Source: Nemophila menziesii
Taxonomy: Eukaryota > Streptophyta > Magnoliopsida > Boraginales > Hydrophyllaceae
NCBI GenBank assembly: GCA_029959085.1
Contig: JARWIR010000002.1
Location: 34,373,733-34,437,732, forward strand
DNA: 64,000 nt
Direction of reading: 5' to 3'
The notes under the pieces are model-generated. The model was not told the DNA's origin, made no database searches, and saw nothing but the letters and a program-made list of their open reading frames with translations. The position numbers and the translations under genes were made by a program. This document shows, piece by piece, positions 48,541 through 62,814 of this stretch; positions within the stretch are counted from its first letter, which is position 1; every line of letters starts with the position of its first letter.

Positions 48541-50215
48541 AAATTTAATTTTTAATAAAGAATTTTTTAATTATTATTCTTTTATATATATCAAAAAACT
48601 AAGTTTAAATGAATAACTTTTTATATTTTTTATATAAAAGTGAAAAATAAGTATATATATGGATATTAATATTTATTTGATACGTTTTTTATTATTTTTC
48701 CGAAATTTAACTTATTTATATACTTTTAAAACATAACAATTAAAAAAAATTATTAATGACCATGAACTTTATAAAAATATACTTAATTATTATACACCTT
48801 TATTGGTGAAACATATATGAGTAAATATTAATTAAGAGTCTATTGAAATTTTTTAGGACTTTTATTATATTATTAAAAGATAAGTAATATTAAATACTCC
48901 TTTATACATATATACAATCAAAAATAAGTTCAAATGAATATTTTTTTGATTATTAAGACATAAGCATAAATATATATATGATACTTGTTTGTTATTATTT
49001 TCCATATATAATTTTATCTGTCGATTTATTCACATACATAAATTAAGAAACATATTTAATAATATTCAATTTTATAAAAGTTATTTTATTTATTACATAT
49101 TTTATTGATTGAAAAGGGTATATAATATAAATGCCAAAAATATTGGGTAAAAAACAATGTTTCAAAAAAAGGTATAGAACACCAATCCACTATATAACCT
49201 TACCTTAAAATTTATATTTGACTAAAAAAATTTGAACCCTCATATTTTGTTTTTGGATACCTAACGTACAACCCATTAAACCCTTACATCAATTTATACA
49301 CTGTTGGTCATTTAACTTCTTTCTCCTGTATTTCTTTACATTACTCTTTATCATTGTTTGAATTTTATATCAAATTATAGTTTAACTTATGTTGTAATTT
49401 TGTTTGATTCAAATTGATTTAGATCACTTTAGTGTTATAACAAATCTGTAATTTCTATTAATAATTTGAAATATATTATTTTTACTGTATTTTATATTGA
49501 TGGACCAAAATCGAGTTGATAAAGATTTTTTTACTTATTTTGTTTCTAAAAATTTGATAATTATTGAATTTTAAGGGATAAATGACGGATTTTTTTTATA
49601 AATATTATTGATTTGTCAAAGCGTTAATCAATGATAATTTGTATGTTAACCCGACATAAACTGTGGGAAGTTTTTTTTTACCATTTTCACGGTTATAACT
49701 AAATTTTTACTTTTACTATTTTTTTTATTTTATACTACTCTTATTATATACTCGAAGTTGGAGTCATTCCTACATATAACACACTAGTGTGCATATATTT
49801 TTTCATTTACAGTACTAGTTTTAATGTTAGCTTCACTATGAGTACATCTTTAGTTTTTATTTTTTGTTTTTTTCTTGTCATTCTGTAAGTTGATATACCT
49901 ATTTTTTAGTATTTGAACTTAATTTTAGTTTATTATGCTTAGCATTGGCAATATAGATAAATAACTAATGAATTTGATCCACATGGTTATACTGTTTATC
50001 ATAATTGATTAGTGACGACAAAAATGATGATAAAACATTATTCTACTGTTATGTATTGGTGCTACAAAATTTCCACCGGAATACACAACTTCATGTTGTT
50101 ATAAAATATCACAAACTTGCAAAACCACCTTCACCAAAATCAAAAAATAAAAACTAAAGGTTTGTTCACTCAATTTTGTTTTGCACTTATTATGATTGTG
50201 AAAGCCAAAAATTGT

Positions 50216-50840
50216 CAAACAAATCCCAAGGAATAAAGCCTCATTTTAGGGTTAGCTTTGTATACTAATCCTCATTTATGCAACTTCTTTAATCTATTGA
50301 TTTTATTTCTTTCAGTTGCAATTAATTTCCTTATGTGTCTTTCTATTATTAAGTAAATACATTTTCTTAATTTTTTATTAATTCAGTAGATCTAATTAGG
50401 ACCTTTCTATTTGGTTTATGTAGTTTCTTCTTTTATTGCAGACATATTTCACATAACAAACAATCTACCTAAGATAGCAGATCTTACAATAGTTTATATA
50501 GAATAGATATTAGGATACAAGAATTAACTAAAATTCATGTGTCCTAATATGTCTTCTATATACACTATTTTAAGATATGCTATCTTATGTAGATTGCTTG
50601 TTTTGTGAAATTCTTCTGCAATAAAAGAAATAAAGTACAAAAATTAGATAAAAGGGACTAATTAGATATACTGAATTAGTAATATAGTAAAAAAATGTAT
50701 TTGCTAAATACTATAAAGACACATATAGAAATTAATTTCAAAGGGAAGAAATGAAATCAATAGATAAAAGAAGTTGCGTGAATGAGGACGAGTATACAAA
50801 GCTAACCCTAAAATGAGGCTATATTTCTTGTGTTTGTTTT
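50216..50840. mobile_element. Foldback element, duplicate of 25536-26160
   Basis: Nearly identical copy carried by the 24.6-kb duplication. The left terminus reads caaacaaatcccaagg. Confidence 0.84.
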
Positions 50841-50904
50841 TCCACTTTTTAATCCCTTTTGTTGATCTATATCATACGAAGCTCTATTTTTTTCTCATGA
50901 TGTA

Positions 50905-51788
50905 GAATGAAGCCATGGGTCCAGTTGCATCTTGTGATCATATCACGTATATCTCTTGAAACTATAATTTCTTTCCCCTTTGTGTCATCAATTATTAATT
51001 GGATTGAGTCTTTGCTTTTAGCTGCTAATGTGAACAAATTGACAAGTAAACGATAAGTAAACAATTTAGGGTTGGCAATAGTAAATAATGACTGGTACGC
51101 TCAACCTAACCTAACATGGAGGCAAGTTTGTACGAGCACATTCTCCATGTTTCACAGGAGCTGCAAAAGCAGTTAACACTAGCCATCTCCAAGCATTCAT
51201 CTGTGTACTCCGCTTAGGGATGTTAGTTAAGAAAAATTTACCTAAGGTTATTTTTAATAAATATTTGAGAAAGAATTATATATTTTATTATTATGAAAAT
51301 GATAAATGAGAATGTACCCGTGTCAGACACAGGTGCTTCGAGATATTATACTATTGTTAGCTAGAGAAATCTTTATCGATCCAAATAATTACAATGATCT
51401 TTGTGTTTTGATTTAAAGTACGTTTGCTCGAACCTTTGGTTAAACCAGAGGGACTAAGGCTCCATCAAGTGAGAGATGTCCGAGTTGTGTCTAAAAAAAG
51501 GTTATCTCTTTATGAAACCTATCGCCACTAGGGAAAATGCTTTGGTTTCTGTTATTGTAAAAGTTAAAGCCAATTGTATGCCTTGTAGATACATGAGCTC
51601 AAGATTGGATAAGAAAAATCTAAAAGATTGTATTTCGAATGCATTTTGAATTTGCTTAAAATATGTCTTTGCAATGTTATAGAAAAAAATCCGAATATGT
51701 TATTTCTTACAAGAATTATATGAATGTTATTTGTGATTCGATACTATATATTGTAGGTTTGTGGCAAGAGCATATAATTTTTGCTTGA
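50905..51788 (+). pseudogene. DCL3-like: Dicer-like 3 fragment, copy 2 duplicate
   Basis: Duplicate of 26225-27100 with a few base changes and an 8-bp difference, including a repeated ctaac in the second piece. Not functional. Confidence 0.76.
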
Positions 51789-54700
51789 AAATTTTCCATG
51801 AATCTTTATTTTTAGTTAATTGCAATATGGTCCCTATACTATGTAAAAATGTCAGTAAAAGTTCATATAACATAAAAAATGCGTTGTATTCCTCTATTTT
51901 AGTGTTTTAGAAATTAATTACTCTATAAATCCCGATTTTACAAAAATAACATATATTTATTATAGTAAATGATAAAATATTTACTTAAATAAAATAAATC
52001 TAAACAAAACAAAGAAACATATGATAAGTTGTAAATTTTTTTTAGATAAATCAACAATAATATATAGTAAATTGTACATTCAGAATAAAAACCGATACAA
52101 GATTACTACCCTAGCAACAAGATATATGTAATCATCCTCTCTTCAAGTATTACAAATTAATTTATTGAATCTAGGATAAATCCACTATATATCTTGAAAG
52201 AAAGTGAGAGTACATGACATTTAAGAGAGCGATAAGTACACATTATTACCTTCTTTATAGTTACTTTATTAGTGAGGACAATTTTCTAAAAAGTTGGCTT
52301 GTTCTGTAACCGTCATATAAAGTAACTTTTTCAAAATTGATCATCCACGCTTACTTTTTCCAACTCACTCTTAAGTTATTCTAGAGAATTCAAATTAATA
52401 CTTATTTCTCTCAAAATGACAAACCCATGTACCAAATATGCTTAGTGAAATAAAAGCAGTAAAACAAGGGTCTAGAACCTCAAAACTCATTGAGTAAATA
52501 ACACAAGTCATGCCTAAATTCATATCCCAATCCATCTTTGGAGTGGAGTAGACCTAAAATTTCCGTCCAAATGATTATCGATTCTTTCTGACTTACACAT
52601 GAGTTCGAAAATATACTTCGCCTATGGATGTCAGCTTTTTAAAAATATCCAACATTCGATACACCTTAAATCAATACCATTTTCAGATTAGGTCTAAACA
52701 TTTTTTAGTGTAACAAAGAAAAATTAATTAAAAGGAAAATAATAAAGTTCAATGTTTATAACCTTCATAAAACTTGACCTTATTGAATATCTTGGGGGGT
52801 TATTTCTTACGGAATTTGTAAAATATTATTAAACATTTAGTATATTATGTAGCTTATCAATGTTTCTACCTTTAGGATACATTGGAGAGTTAGATATGGG
52901 ACATAAGTCACACTAGTTTGCTTTAGTTGCCTTAGGAAGATACATTGTTTAACTTTAAGAATACTGTATTGTTATATTGATATTTGTAAGATTACTAAAT
53001 ATACTATTTGTGGGATGTGAAAATACTGAATAGTTATTATTTATTAATCTATATAAGCACAAAATTTATTTAATGAAATTGATAACTAATTAATTATTAT
53101 TTGAATTAATAATGCTAGTAATGTTATTTTATGAGTATTTTATTATCTTAGGATAATTAACTCAGTAATATTAATTAGTCACACGATTATACAAATTATA
53201 TTACTTATTGTTTTGAATTAAATTAAATTAGTGTTGCATATAGTTGTCATAGATGTATTACAAATATTTTTAGTATTAAAAGAGTTAAGGGGTAATTTAT
53301 AATACATATAATTATTTTGTAGCAAAAAAACACTCCATGCCTCCCCTTCTCCTTTACAAGTCAAGACCTCTACAAGAGTTGAAGTATTTTTGAAGACATA
53401 TGAAAATGATTCAACACTAGCTCTAAACAATTTTTGCTACAATTTGTCTAAGTTGCATGACTGTACCAAAATGGTCATATATTTCTCATCTGAAATACAA
53501 ATTACAATCCATTTTTGCTCATGCCAATTAGATTTTATGAGATTTTTAGTATAATACGAATAAAAATATTCATCAATTGGTTGCATAAAATGTCAAACTC
53601 AACTGATTGTTTCATATGTAACAAGTATGGAGGATGAGCAAGTAATGGAACTTTAAGATTTAGGAGAACTACACCGTCAGATTTTCTATAAGTAGAAAGT
53701 TTTTAAATGGGATTTTCATAAATATGTTTTTATTTCATTGACTATATGAACCTAGATCCTATAGTCATTACATCAAATGGTATCATATACAACTATGTGT
53801 GCAAGCATTAGCAAATAACAACGATTTATAGATTATTCTAGACGCAAGACATAATTTTAGGAGTATTTAGTACATAGTAGAGGGAATTTTCTCTATATAT
53901 TTATCTTTTATACCTTCTTATCTAGTTTCTCTAATTATACTATTTCTAAAATTTTTATATGTAATATTTTTGTTAGGCATGCAGATCGTAGGTATTTCAA
54001 TGCTACGATACTCCTAGATGATGTTAAGACGTGAAGAAATCAAGTTTGGCCATTGGTTATGGTGGAAAAGAAATATTCTAGCATATATAGAAAGTAAAAA
54101 AATAAACAGACTACATTTAGAAAGTGTAATGATTAAGGTTACACGCAAGATTGACAATGATTCGAGAGGATCCATTTGTTATACATAAAGGATTTGAAAG
54201 CATAGATGTTTAGAATTTGACAGTTCGCAATTCATAGCTGAATAAAAGAAGTTATTCTATATGTCATTGTCGTGGTTTAAACCAATCCACACTTAAGTGA
54301 AATATTTTAGGGGGGTTTATCACTTAAAATAATCCTATGACACAACAAATTTTATGGGGCTATATATAATAGAATTAAACATTATAAATGAGCCCTAGTC
54401 AGATTTTAATTAATATACAATATAAAAATGCCTTGAGCAGAAAAGAAGAAAAGAAGAATCAACTAGGAGGCTATTCATACCATTACAACCATTTTGGTTA
54501 TTAGGTTTCAAAAATGAGTACAGTATTCATATTCTAGTTTGTATTTTACATATGAATATGATATTCTAAATTTCTTGTTTTCTTCATGGTAATATGAACT
54601 AATTCTACTTATGTTGAGAACAACATTTATGTATAACTGATTCTACTTAGCTATTAATGTTTACAAGAGCATTAAGAGTAGGGGAAAATAAATTTGTCCT

Positions 54701-55643
54701 GATTAATTTTTTTGGGAAGTTGAATTAACTAATATAATCTTTGTTGTTCACTTACATTTACCATTCTGCTGAGTCGGTTTTACAACAACATTAGATGGCT
54801 TTTTCTTGGTTGAGTTGATTGACAAGTCATTCTTACCGATTTCCCTAGTTATTTTTTTCTAGTCTACATCATAAGAAGAATTACCGACAAGCATGTCATC
54901 TTGAGAAGAAGGAAATGAAATTTGGTTTTCTAGTATAATTAGACGAATGCTTTACAGCGGTTGAAGTCATATAATATTAGTAGATGAAATATCAAAATCA
55001 CAAACAGTGGATGTATTATTTTGAGATATTTATTTGGTAGCATTTGACATTGTGAAGACATCTAGATTTAAGAGCAACATTGGAAGAAGGAAAATTAAGG
55101 AATAAGAAATGACAATGACTTTTTTTAAAGAGAAGTAAAAGTAGTTTATAACATAAAAACAATGATGTAAGAAGGTAAAGCGATTATATTGGAAAGTGGA
55201 GAAGTAGCAAAATTAAAAGTCTGGAGTCAAGTAAAAAATAAATAGTAGGACCGAGTCATGTGGATGTAGGACTAGTGTGTATGTATTATATTTTTAAGAG
55301 AAAAGGGACATTGATGGAGAATTCTGATAAGTTTTCAAGAAAGTTTGGTTAGGAGAGATATAAGCGATATATTACGATGAGGTATTTTTAGTTCACATAA
55401 ATACTTTTAAATTTTTTAATATGGTATTTCCATATTTTTAGTATTTTTTTCGATTGAACTTGTATAGAATAATCTGTCAATACATGATAATTTGAACTTC
55501 TATTAATAAGAATGCAATTTTATAAAAGAATGGTGAAGTAATTTCTGGAATAATATAGATGAGATGAGAGATGATAGATTGATATAAATATATATGAACA
55601 AATCATGAAATAAGTTCAAATGAATATTTTTCTATAAATATTT

Positions 55644-55680
<37 letters not shown>

Positions 55681-57549
55681 TTAAATTTAATATTTAATTA
55701 ACAATTTTTTTTATTCCATATATATGTATATCAAGAAATAATTTTAAATGAATAACTTTTTGGAAATTTATGTAAAGAAAAAGTATATATATGGACATTA
55801 ATATTTATTTGAGTCTTTTTTATTATTAGTCTCTACATTCAACTTTATTGTCATTTTGTTAAATACAAGAATTATATAATTATTTAACACTATTATTTTA
55901 ATTTTCCAAATTCTTACTTTAAATTTCCAACAATTAAATTTTATTTCATTTTAAGTCAATCAATTTTATTTGTAAATTTTATCATATACATTAAAAATAC
56001 ATTTAAAATAATTTATTTTAAAAAACCTCAATAATAAGATGTATAGTATAATTTTAATCTAATATAGGTCCATATAGAAATAATATAACTTGAAAAATTA
56101 GGCAGTTTCTCTGAAAACCTCTTAGTATTTTATACAAAAAAATAGAAAACCATTCCTTAGTTCATATTTAAACTTTGGAAAATGATCAAGAAACTCGTGG
56201 TTAAGACTCATAATTATCTTTTAATACCTCCATATATTTTCATTGTATTTATATACATCACTAAACTAACTAAATTTTCAATAATACCCTATATATTTTT
56301 TATACCTATGTTATCTTTATCTAATGTATAATATATTTTTTAATATTTTATTTACTTATATGATAATACTAACTATATAGATGACCACGGCCTCTTTCTA
56401 CCAATACAGCTACCTCCAACTCTTGAACAACTACCTCCAACAAACATCACTTTAGGGCACTCATTGACGAAAACTAACTCAGAACAATTTTTCTTTTAAT
56501 CTTAATTGATTCATATATTTGAACTCAAAATTATCTTATCAATAATGGGTAGAATTTATTTTATTGAAAACATAATTTTAACTTTCCGCTTGAATTTTGG
56601 ACCAACGTCTATGCAAAACATTAAATTTCATGTTTTAAATAATTTTTATTCGTACATGAGACTCCAAATGACTTAACAACATAAAGTTATATATACTTAA
56701 ATTTATTTTCAAACCTAATAAGTATTTGGGATCTCATCCTAGTTTATAAAAATAGAATAAGATGTGGATATTTTATAGACAATATATCTTTTTAGACATA
56801 AAAAAGTCAGATAATTATGCATCCCTTAGGTATTTTTAAACGTTTACACTCAAAATTTAAGAAAGGGTAATATTAGAATAGTACGCACAACTATATCAAC
56901 ATTTAAGGGACTCTTAAACATGGAATAATGTGAAATTCATCTTAGGTTTAATAGATTTAAAGGATGAAACATTATTTTACCTAACTATAAATTCTTCTTT
57001 TCAATATTAATAATTATTAAATTGCAGGTATGAGTGATAATAATATCTTTAGCTATGATCCTTTTTATAAGAAATTTTCTAATTATAGTGAAAATTAAGG
57101 ATATATATAAAGTACCAATAGTAGTAAGAGAGAAAGTTAAATCATTAATGATGATAAGAGTTAGTTCACTAATAATAATATAAGACTTAGGGATTGGTAC
57201 TAATAAACATAAAAAGTTACATGTAGAGAAGGTCCATATTAAGATTTCGATAATACAAATATCCGGGTTTTGTTTGTAGGGAGCCCGATAAAACACCAAT
57301 ATTATCTGTTGTACATTAAGGTTGAGACCACAAACTAGCAAGGTAGGGATGAAATCATTTAAATAATTATTATAATTCAATTCATGTAATCAATTAGGTA
57401 CATCAGGTAAGAGTAAATGGTAGAAAATACTAATGGGACGTGGTGGGAGAAATTATCAGTCAAATATAAATCATAATAAAATAAAATACTAAGTACAATA
57501 AAAAGGTGGTTTAATGGTTAATATACCCAAATTTCTTTTTTTGATGGTT

Positions 57550-58490
57550 AGTGTTTGAAGTGCTCTTATTTCTATGGTATTTGTTGATGCTTTAAGAATT
57601 AATCATGACTGGACTATTACCTAGCATATTAAGATGACTTGACCTCTCACTCTCGACCACCTATGTTGGTAGATCATTTATTTTTTACTCAAAAAACATA
57701 CAAGCTCGCCTGGTTTTGATTACAAATAAGGGTTAAAGAGTACTCTACTAATTAGGTTCTAGTCTTAAGTTATATGCCTAACTTGTAGATATGTACCTCA
57801 CTATTTCACCGATGTAGGATCATTCTTTCCATAATATCTGTTATGCTAGTGCATATACCCACAATTATAACAAAACTCATTGAGTTTTTACATTTTGAAA
57901 TTAATCAATAGTGGCTTCATATTCATCTTTGGTAGAAAACCTCCAATATGTATCGAATGATTGATTGGACATTAGAACTAGACCTTCATGGAAGTTTTCT
58001 TGTTAAATAAGTCATTTAGGACGGAAAATTACTTTCCAATAGAACCATACTAGTTACTAATACTGTTAAAAAAATGTTTAACTGACATATTTTGCAGGTA
58101 AACCATGCACCTGGATACATAAAAAGGTATAACTATGGTTATACTTGTGAACATATATATTATATTTCCCTTGATAGAATAGATGGTGACATCCAAAGAC
58201 ATCTGTAAGCCTTTGATTCTGAGGTTTTTGCAATTACATTTTATAATAAAACAAGATAGTTTGACAATGCAATTCAAAAGAAATACTTTAGCTTTATCAT
58301 ATAAGTCCAAACTATGTTTAATGTTGATATGAATAGCGCAAACCTCTACATATCCACTCCAAAATTTAGAATAGTGTTGGGAGAACCAAATATATTCTTT
58401 ATAAATCATTATCATTATAAATAGATAGGTTTTCAAAATGATTTTTAGTAAATACTTCATGACCATTCGAGAAACAAGCCTCGCCATCTA
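57550..58490 (-). pseudogene. LINE ORF1-like remnant, duplicate
   Basis: Duplicate of 32820-33760, nearly identical. Confidence 0.48.
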
Positions 58491-59394
58491 AGTGTTTAGC
58501 TATATTAGTGTCAGTAGGAGTATTCTATACTTTATCCTCTATTAATGTTTATAAAACTATTACAAGTAAAGGAAAATAAACATGTCCTCATAATTTTTGT
58601 TGGAAGTTGAATCGACTAATATTACCTTTGTTGTTCACTTACATTTACCATTTTGCCGATTCAGTTTAACAACAATATTTCATGGCTTCTTCTAGGCCGT
58701 GTTAGTTAACTAGTCATTATTAGATATGTCATTTTTTTTTCTTGGAGTCTATATCATGAGAATAAGTATCGACAAGCATGTCGTCTTTAGAAGAGGAAGG
58801 ATATGACATTTTGTTATCCAGTATAATTGGACAGATGCTTTGCAGTGGTTGAACACATACAATAATAATAGATGAATTATCAAAATGAGAAAAACAAAAT
58901 GTATCATCGTACTAGATTTCTTAGGTAGAATTATACATTGTTAAGATAGCTCGTAGTATGAGCAATTGTAGAAGAAAGAAAATGAAGAAAAAAGAAAAGA
59001 TAGAGAAGTAGAAGTAAACTTAAACATAAAACAAAGTTGTAAGAAGATAAAGAGACTATATTGAAAAGTAGAGAAGCAATAAAAATAAAAGTATGGAGTT
59101 ATTTATAGGTAAAAATAATATGTAAGTATTATATTTACAAAAAAAAATTGATAGAATATTTTGATAGAATTTTTAAAAATTAGGTTTGATGATATACAAG
59201 TAATATTGGAAGAGACAATTTATTTAACATAAGTACTTTTTATTTTGGTAATTTTATTTCGTCATATTTTAATATTTTTCTTTCTATTGATCTTTTATAG
59301 AATAACCTATTAATACGCGATAATTTTAACTTTTCTCCATAAGAAAGCAAAATTTTTAAAAATCGATGAAATAATATAAAAAAATAAAAGATAA

Positions 59395-59715
59395 CAAATA
59401 CATATATATATATATATTATATTATTTTATTATTTTTTTTAAATTTATTGTTTTATGGAGAGAAGTTAACATTTTCATGTATCAATAGGTGTTTATATAT
59501 ATACATATATGCTTATCATATGTATAAATATATATACGCATATATACATATATAGATATATATATATATATATAGATATGCATATACGCATATATACATA
59601 TATAGATATGCATATACGCATATATACATATATAGATATATATATATATGCATATACGTATATGTATACAATATATATGTATATACATAGATATGTATAT
59701 TTATATTTATACACC
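59395..59715. repeat. TA-rich minisatellite, duplicate
   Basis: Expanded by about 50 bp relative to 34665-34935, with an extra copy of the tagatatgcatatacgcata unit. Confidence 0.9.
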
Positions 59716-61320
59716 TAATAAATTTCGGTTTTAATAATTTTTTTTAATTATTATTCTTTTATGTATATCTAAAAAAATAAGTTTAAATGAATAACTTTTT
59801 ATATTTTTTATATAAAAGTAAAAAATAAGTATATATATGGATTTTAATATTCATTTGATACGTTTTTTATTATTATGCCCGACATTCAACTTATTTATTA
59901 AGTTATAAAACAGAATAATTAAAAAAATTATTAATGACCCTCAACTTTATAGTAAATATTAATTAAAATTTTGTAGGATTTTTTTATATTATTAATAGAT
60001 AAGTAAAATTAAATACTACTTTATACATATATACAATCGGAAATAAGTTCGAATGAATATTTTTTGATTATTAAGAAATAAGTATAAATATATATATATA
60101 TATGATACTTGTTTTGTTATTATTTTCCACAGTTAATTTTATTTGTCGATTTATTCACATACATAAATTAAGAATATATTTAATAATATTCAATTTTATA
60201 AATGTTCTTTTATTTATTACATATTTTATTGATTGAAAAGGGTGTATAATATAAATGCCAAACATACTGGGTAAGAAACCGTGTTCCAAAAAAAGGTAAA
60301 GAACACCAATCCACTATATAACCTTTCCTTATTATTTATATTTGACTAAAAAAATTTGAACTCTCAAATTTTGTCTTTGGATACCTTATTTACAACCCAT
60401 TAAACCCTACTCTATTCTTACAAAAAAACATCAATTTATACACTATTGGTCAGATAACTTCTTTCTTGTGTACCTCTTTACATTACTCTTTATCATTGTT
60501 TGAATTTTATATGAAATTGTAGTTTAACTTATGTTGTAATTTTTTTTATTCAAATTGATTTAGATCAGTTTATTGTTATAACAAATTCGTTATTTCTATA
60601 AATAATTTGAAATTTATTATTTTCACTGTATTTTATATTGATGAACCAAGATTGTATTGAGTTGAAAATTTTTTTTTTACTTATTTTGTTTCTACAAATT
60701 TGATAATTATTGAATTTTAAGGGATAAATGAAGGATTTTTTCAAAAATATCATTGATTTTGCCAAGGGTTAATCAATGATAATTTGTATGTTAATCCTAC
60801 ATAAACCGTGGTAAGTTTTTATTACCATTTTCACAGTTATAATTAAATTTTTACTACTTTTTTAATTTTATACTACTCTTATTATGTACTCTATGTTGGA
60901 GTCATCCCCACATATAACACACTAGTGTACATGTTTTTTTTCATTTACAGTACTAGTTTTAATGTTAGTTTCACTATGTGTACATCTTTAGTTTTTCATT
61001 TTTGTTTTTTTCTTGTCATTCTGTCAGTTGATATACCTACGTTTTACTATTTGAATTTAATTTTAGTGAACTATGCTTAGTATTGGCAATATAGGTAAAT
61101 AACTAATGAATTTGATCCACATGGTTATAGTGATGATAAAACGTTATTCTACTATTATGTACTGGAGCTACAAACTTTACACCGAAATACACAACTTCAT
61201 GTTGATATAAAATATAACAAACGTGCAAAACACCTTCACCAAAATCAAACAATAAAAACTAAAGGTTTGTTCACTCAATTTTGTTTTGAACTTATCATGA
61301 TTGTGAAAGCAAAAAATTGT

Positions 61321-61941
61321 CAAACACAAGGAATAAAGCCTCATTTTAGGGTTAGCTTTGTATACTAACCCTCATTCACGCAGCTTCTTTAATCTATTGA
61401 TTATATTTCTTTCTGGTGCAATTAATTTATGTACGTGTCTTTCTATTATTAACTAAATACAGTTTCTTAATTTGGTATTAATTCAGTAGATCTAATTAGG
61501 ACCTTTCAGTTTGGTTTATTTAGTTTTTTTCTTTTATTGCAGAGATATTTCACATAACAAACAATCTACCTAAGATAGCAAATCTTACAATAGTTTATAT
61601 AGAATAGATATTAGGATACAAGAAGTAACTAAAATTCACGAGTCCTAATATGTCTTCTATATAACCTATTTTAAGATCTGCTATCTTATATAGATTACTT
61701 GTTCTGTGAAATACCTCTGCAATAAAAGAAAGACAGTACAAAAGTTAGACAAAAAGGGACTACTTAGATATCATGAATTAATAATGTAGTTAGAAAATGT
61801 ATTTGGTAAATAATATAAAGACTCATACAGAAATTAATTTCAAATGTAAGAAATGAAATCAACAGATAAAAGAAGTGGCGTGAATGAGGACGAGTATACA
61901 AAGCCAACCCTAAAATGAAGCTATATTTCTTGTGTTTGTTT
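61321..61941. mobile_element. Foldback element, duplicate of 36556-37176
   Basis: Nearly identical copy carried by the 24.6-kb duplication. Confidence 0.84.
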
Positions 61942-62010
61942 TTTCCACTTTTCAATCCCTTGTTTTAATCTATATCAAACGAAGCTCTATTTTTTTTTCT
62001 CATGATGTAG

Positions 62011-62774
62011 AATGAAGCCATGGGTCAGTTGCCACTTGTGACCATATCACGTATATCTCTTGAAACTATCAATTCCTTCTCGTTTGTGTCGTCAATAATG
62101 CATTGGATTGAGTCTTTGCTTTTAGCTGATAATGTGAACAAATTGAAAAATAAGCGATTAGGGGTGGACAATGGTAAATAATGACTGGTATGCACAACCT
62201 AACATGAAGGCAAGTTTGTACAAGCACATTCTCCATGCTTCAAAGATAACACTAGCCATCTCCAAGCTCTCATCTATGTACTCGTCTTACGGATTGTGAG
62301 TTAAGACAAATTTACATAAGGTAGTTTTTTTATAAATATTTGAGAAAGAATTATATTTTATAATTATGAAAATGTACACAGGTGCTTCGAGATGTTATAC
62401 TATCTTTAGCTGAAGAAATCTTTATCGATCCAAATAATTACAATGATGTTGTGTTTCGATGCAAAGTACGTTTGCTCAAACCTTTGATTAAACAGAGGGA
62501 CTGAGGCTCCATCAAGTGAGAGAGAATGGTGAGGTTTCTGTTATTGTAGAAGTTGAAGGGTGTGCCTTGTAGATACATGAGCTCAACATCGGATAAGAAA
62601 ATTTTAAAAAAATTGGCTTTCGAAGGCATGTTGAATTTGCTTAAAAAGATGTCTTTTCAATGTTATGGAAAAAAATCAGAATATGATATTTCTTACAAGA
62701 ATTATATGAATGTTATTTGTGATTCGATACGATATATTGTAGGTTTGTGGCAAGAGCATATAATTTTTTCATGA
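62011..62774 (+). pseudogene. DCL3-like: Dicer-like 3 fragment, copy 3 duplicate
   Basis: Duplicate of 37245-38009, nearly identical, with the same deletion at the start of the dsRNA-binding domain. Confidence 0.78.
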
Positions 62775-62814
62775 AAATTGTCCATGAATCTTTATTATTA
62801 GTTAATTGCATTAT

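Larger units (their letters stand above)
43157..51828. repeat. 8.7-kb monomer derivative, second copy
   Basis: Duplicate of 18537-27140, 68 bp longer, mostly from TA array growth. Confidence 0.92.
51829..62814. repeat. Complete 11.0-kb monomer, second copy
   Basis: Duplicate of 27141-38049. Retains 25 bp near 52561-52585 that are missing from the first copy near 27872. Confidence 0.92.
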
